Shown here in pieces: positions 63,913-64,000 of a stretch of 64,000 bases of DNA. The notes under the pieces were generated by a model that saw nothing but the letters and a program-made list of their open reading frames with translations, searched no databases and had not been told where the DNA came from. Source of the DNA: Marinifilum breve (lineage in GTDB: Bacteria > Bacteroidota > Bacteroidia > Bacteroidales > Marinifilaceae); the NCBI RefSeq assembly GCF_003202155.1, contig NZ_QFLI01000007.1, forward strand, positions 124,001 to 188,000, written 5' to 3'. Made by a program: the position numbers and the translations under genes. The stretch's first letter is position 1, and every line of letters starts with the position of its first letter.

Positions 63913-64000
63913 TTAATAACTTGGTATGACGACATTGGTATAGTTTCCATTCCTTATATCTTGAATATTAACGGTAACACCACTTGCATCTTCCATTATA
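63913..64000 (-). CDS. csgF: CsgF C-terminal fragment (cut by window edge)
   Basis: Only the last 28 codons are inside the window, ending 'RNGNYTNVVIPSY' before TAA. The alternation 'ASGVTVNIQDIRNG' and the final IPSY resemble the C-terminus of CsgF, the factor that couples the CsgG pore to fibre nucleation. Position immediately upstream of csgG agrees with the usual order csgE-csgF-csgG. Too short for certainty. Confidence 0.7.
   Translation of the reverse strand, partial: IMEDASGVTVNIQDIRNGNYTNVVIPSY

Overview
The window is about 64 kb of a low-GC chromosome from a free-living member of the Bacteroidota, most likely a marine Bacteroidia of the Marinilabiliales/Marinifilaceae type. The evidence is DUF4293 and DUF5916 proteins, a Bacteroidota-style curli locus, TTTG-N19-TAnnTTTG promoters and few Shine-Dalgarno sites. 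The taxon below phylum is inference. No rRNA, tRNA, prophage, IS transposase or CRISPR array was found.

Region 1 (1-8256): an ArsR regulator; a YqhD-type aldehyde reductase and a DJ-1/PfpI protein facing a LysR regulator plus an ArsC/Spx-like protein; a MIF-type tautomerase; then aspartate kinase and diaminopimelate decarboxylase behind a probable lysine-rich leader-peptide attenuator. Region 2 (8343-17989): a patatin/outer-membrane-barrel protein with a GAF protein, an H-NOX nitric-oxide sensor overlapping a large hybrid histidine kinase, and a receiver-kinase fusion.

Region 3 (18293-34450) is one long minus-strand exopolysaccharide cluster. It holds a receiver protein, an initiating sugar transferase with a degenerate receiver domain, a half-length TolC-like protein, a Wzc-like co-polymerase with an eroded kinase domain, a flippase, a pyruvyl transferase, a polymerase/ligase, five glycosyltransferases and two acyltransferases. 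Together they would build, modify and export an anionic polysaccharide by a Wzx/Wzy route.

Region 4 (34922-42645) is accessory: a Cys-rich PAS protein, an AraC regulator with a metallo-hydrolase, a voltage-gated cation channel, and a two-gene module (4-TM protein plus membrane-anchored TIR/deoxyribosyltransferase-like protein) behind a consensus promoter. It also contains an exactly phased array of 21-bp repeats and a MITE-like element. Region 5 (42845-55522) is mostly housekeeping: DUF5916, prohibitin, uridine phosphorylase, RNase Y, a 6S-like RNA beside zapA, an M23 peptidase, a C69 dipeptidase and ribosomal protein L19, with a second degenerate repeat array upstream of L19.

Region 6 (55628-64000) is a curli amyloid locus: csgF (cut by the window edge), a CsgG-beta-barrel fusion, two giant curlins, a CsgB-like minor curlin, a CsgH-like chaperone and a TolB-like lipoprotein. 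Curli and exopolysaccharide together point to a biofilm-forming, surface-associated life style.
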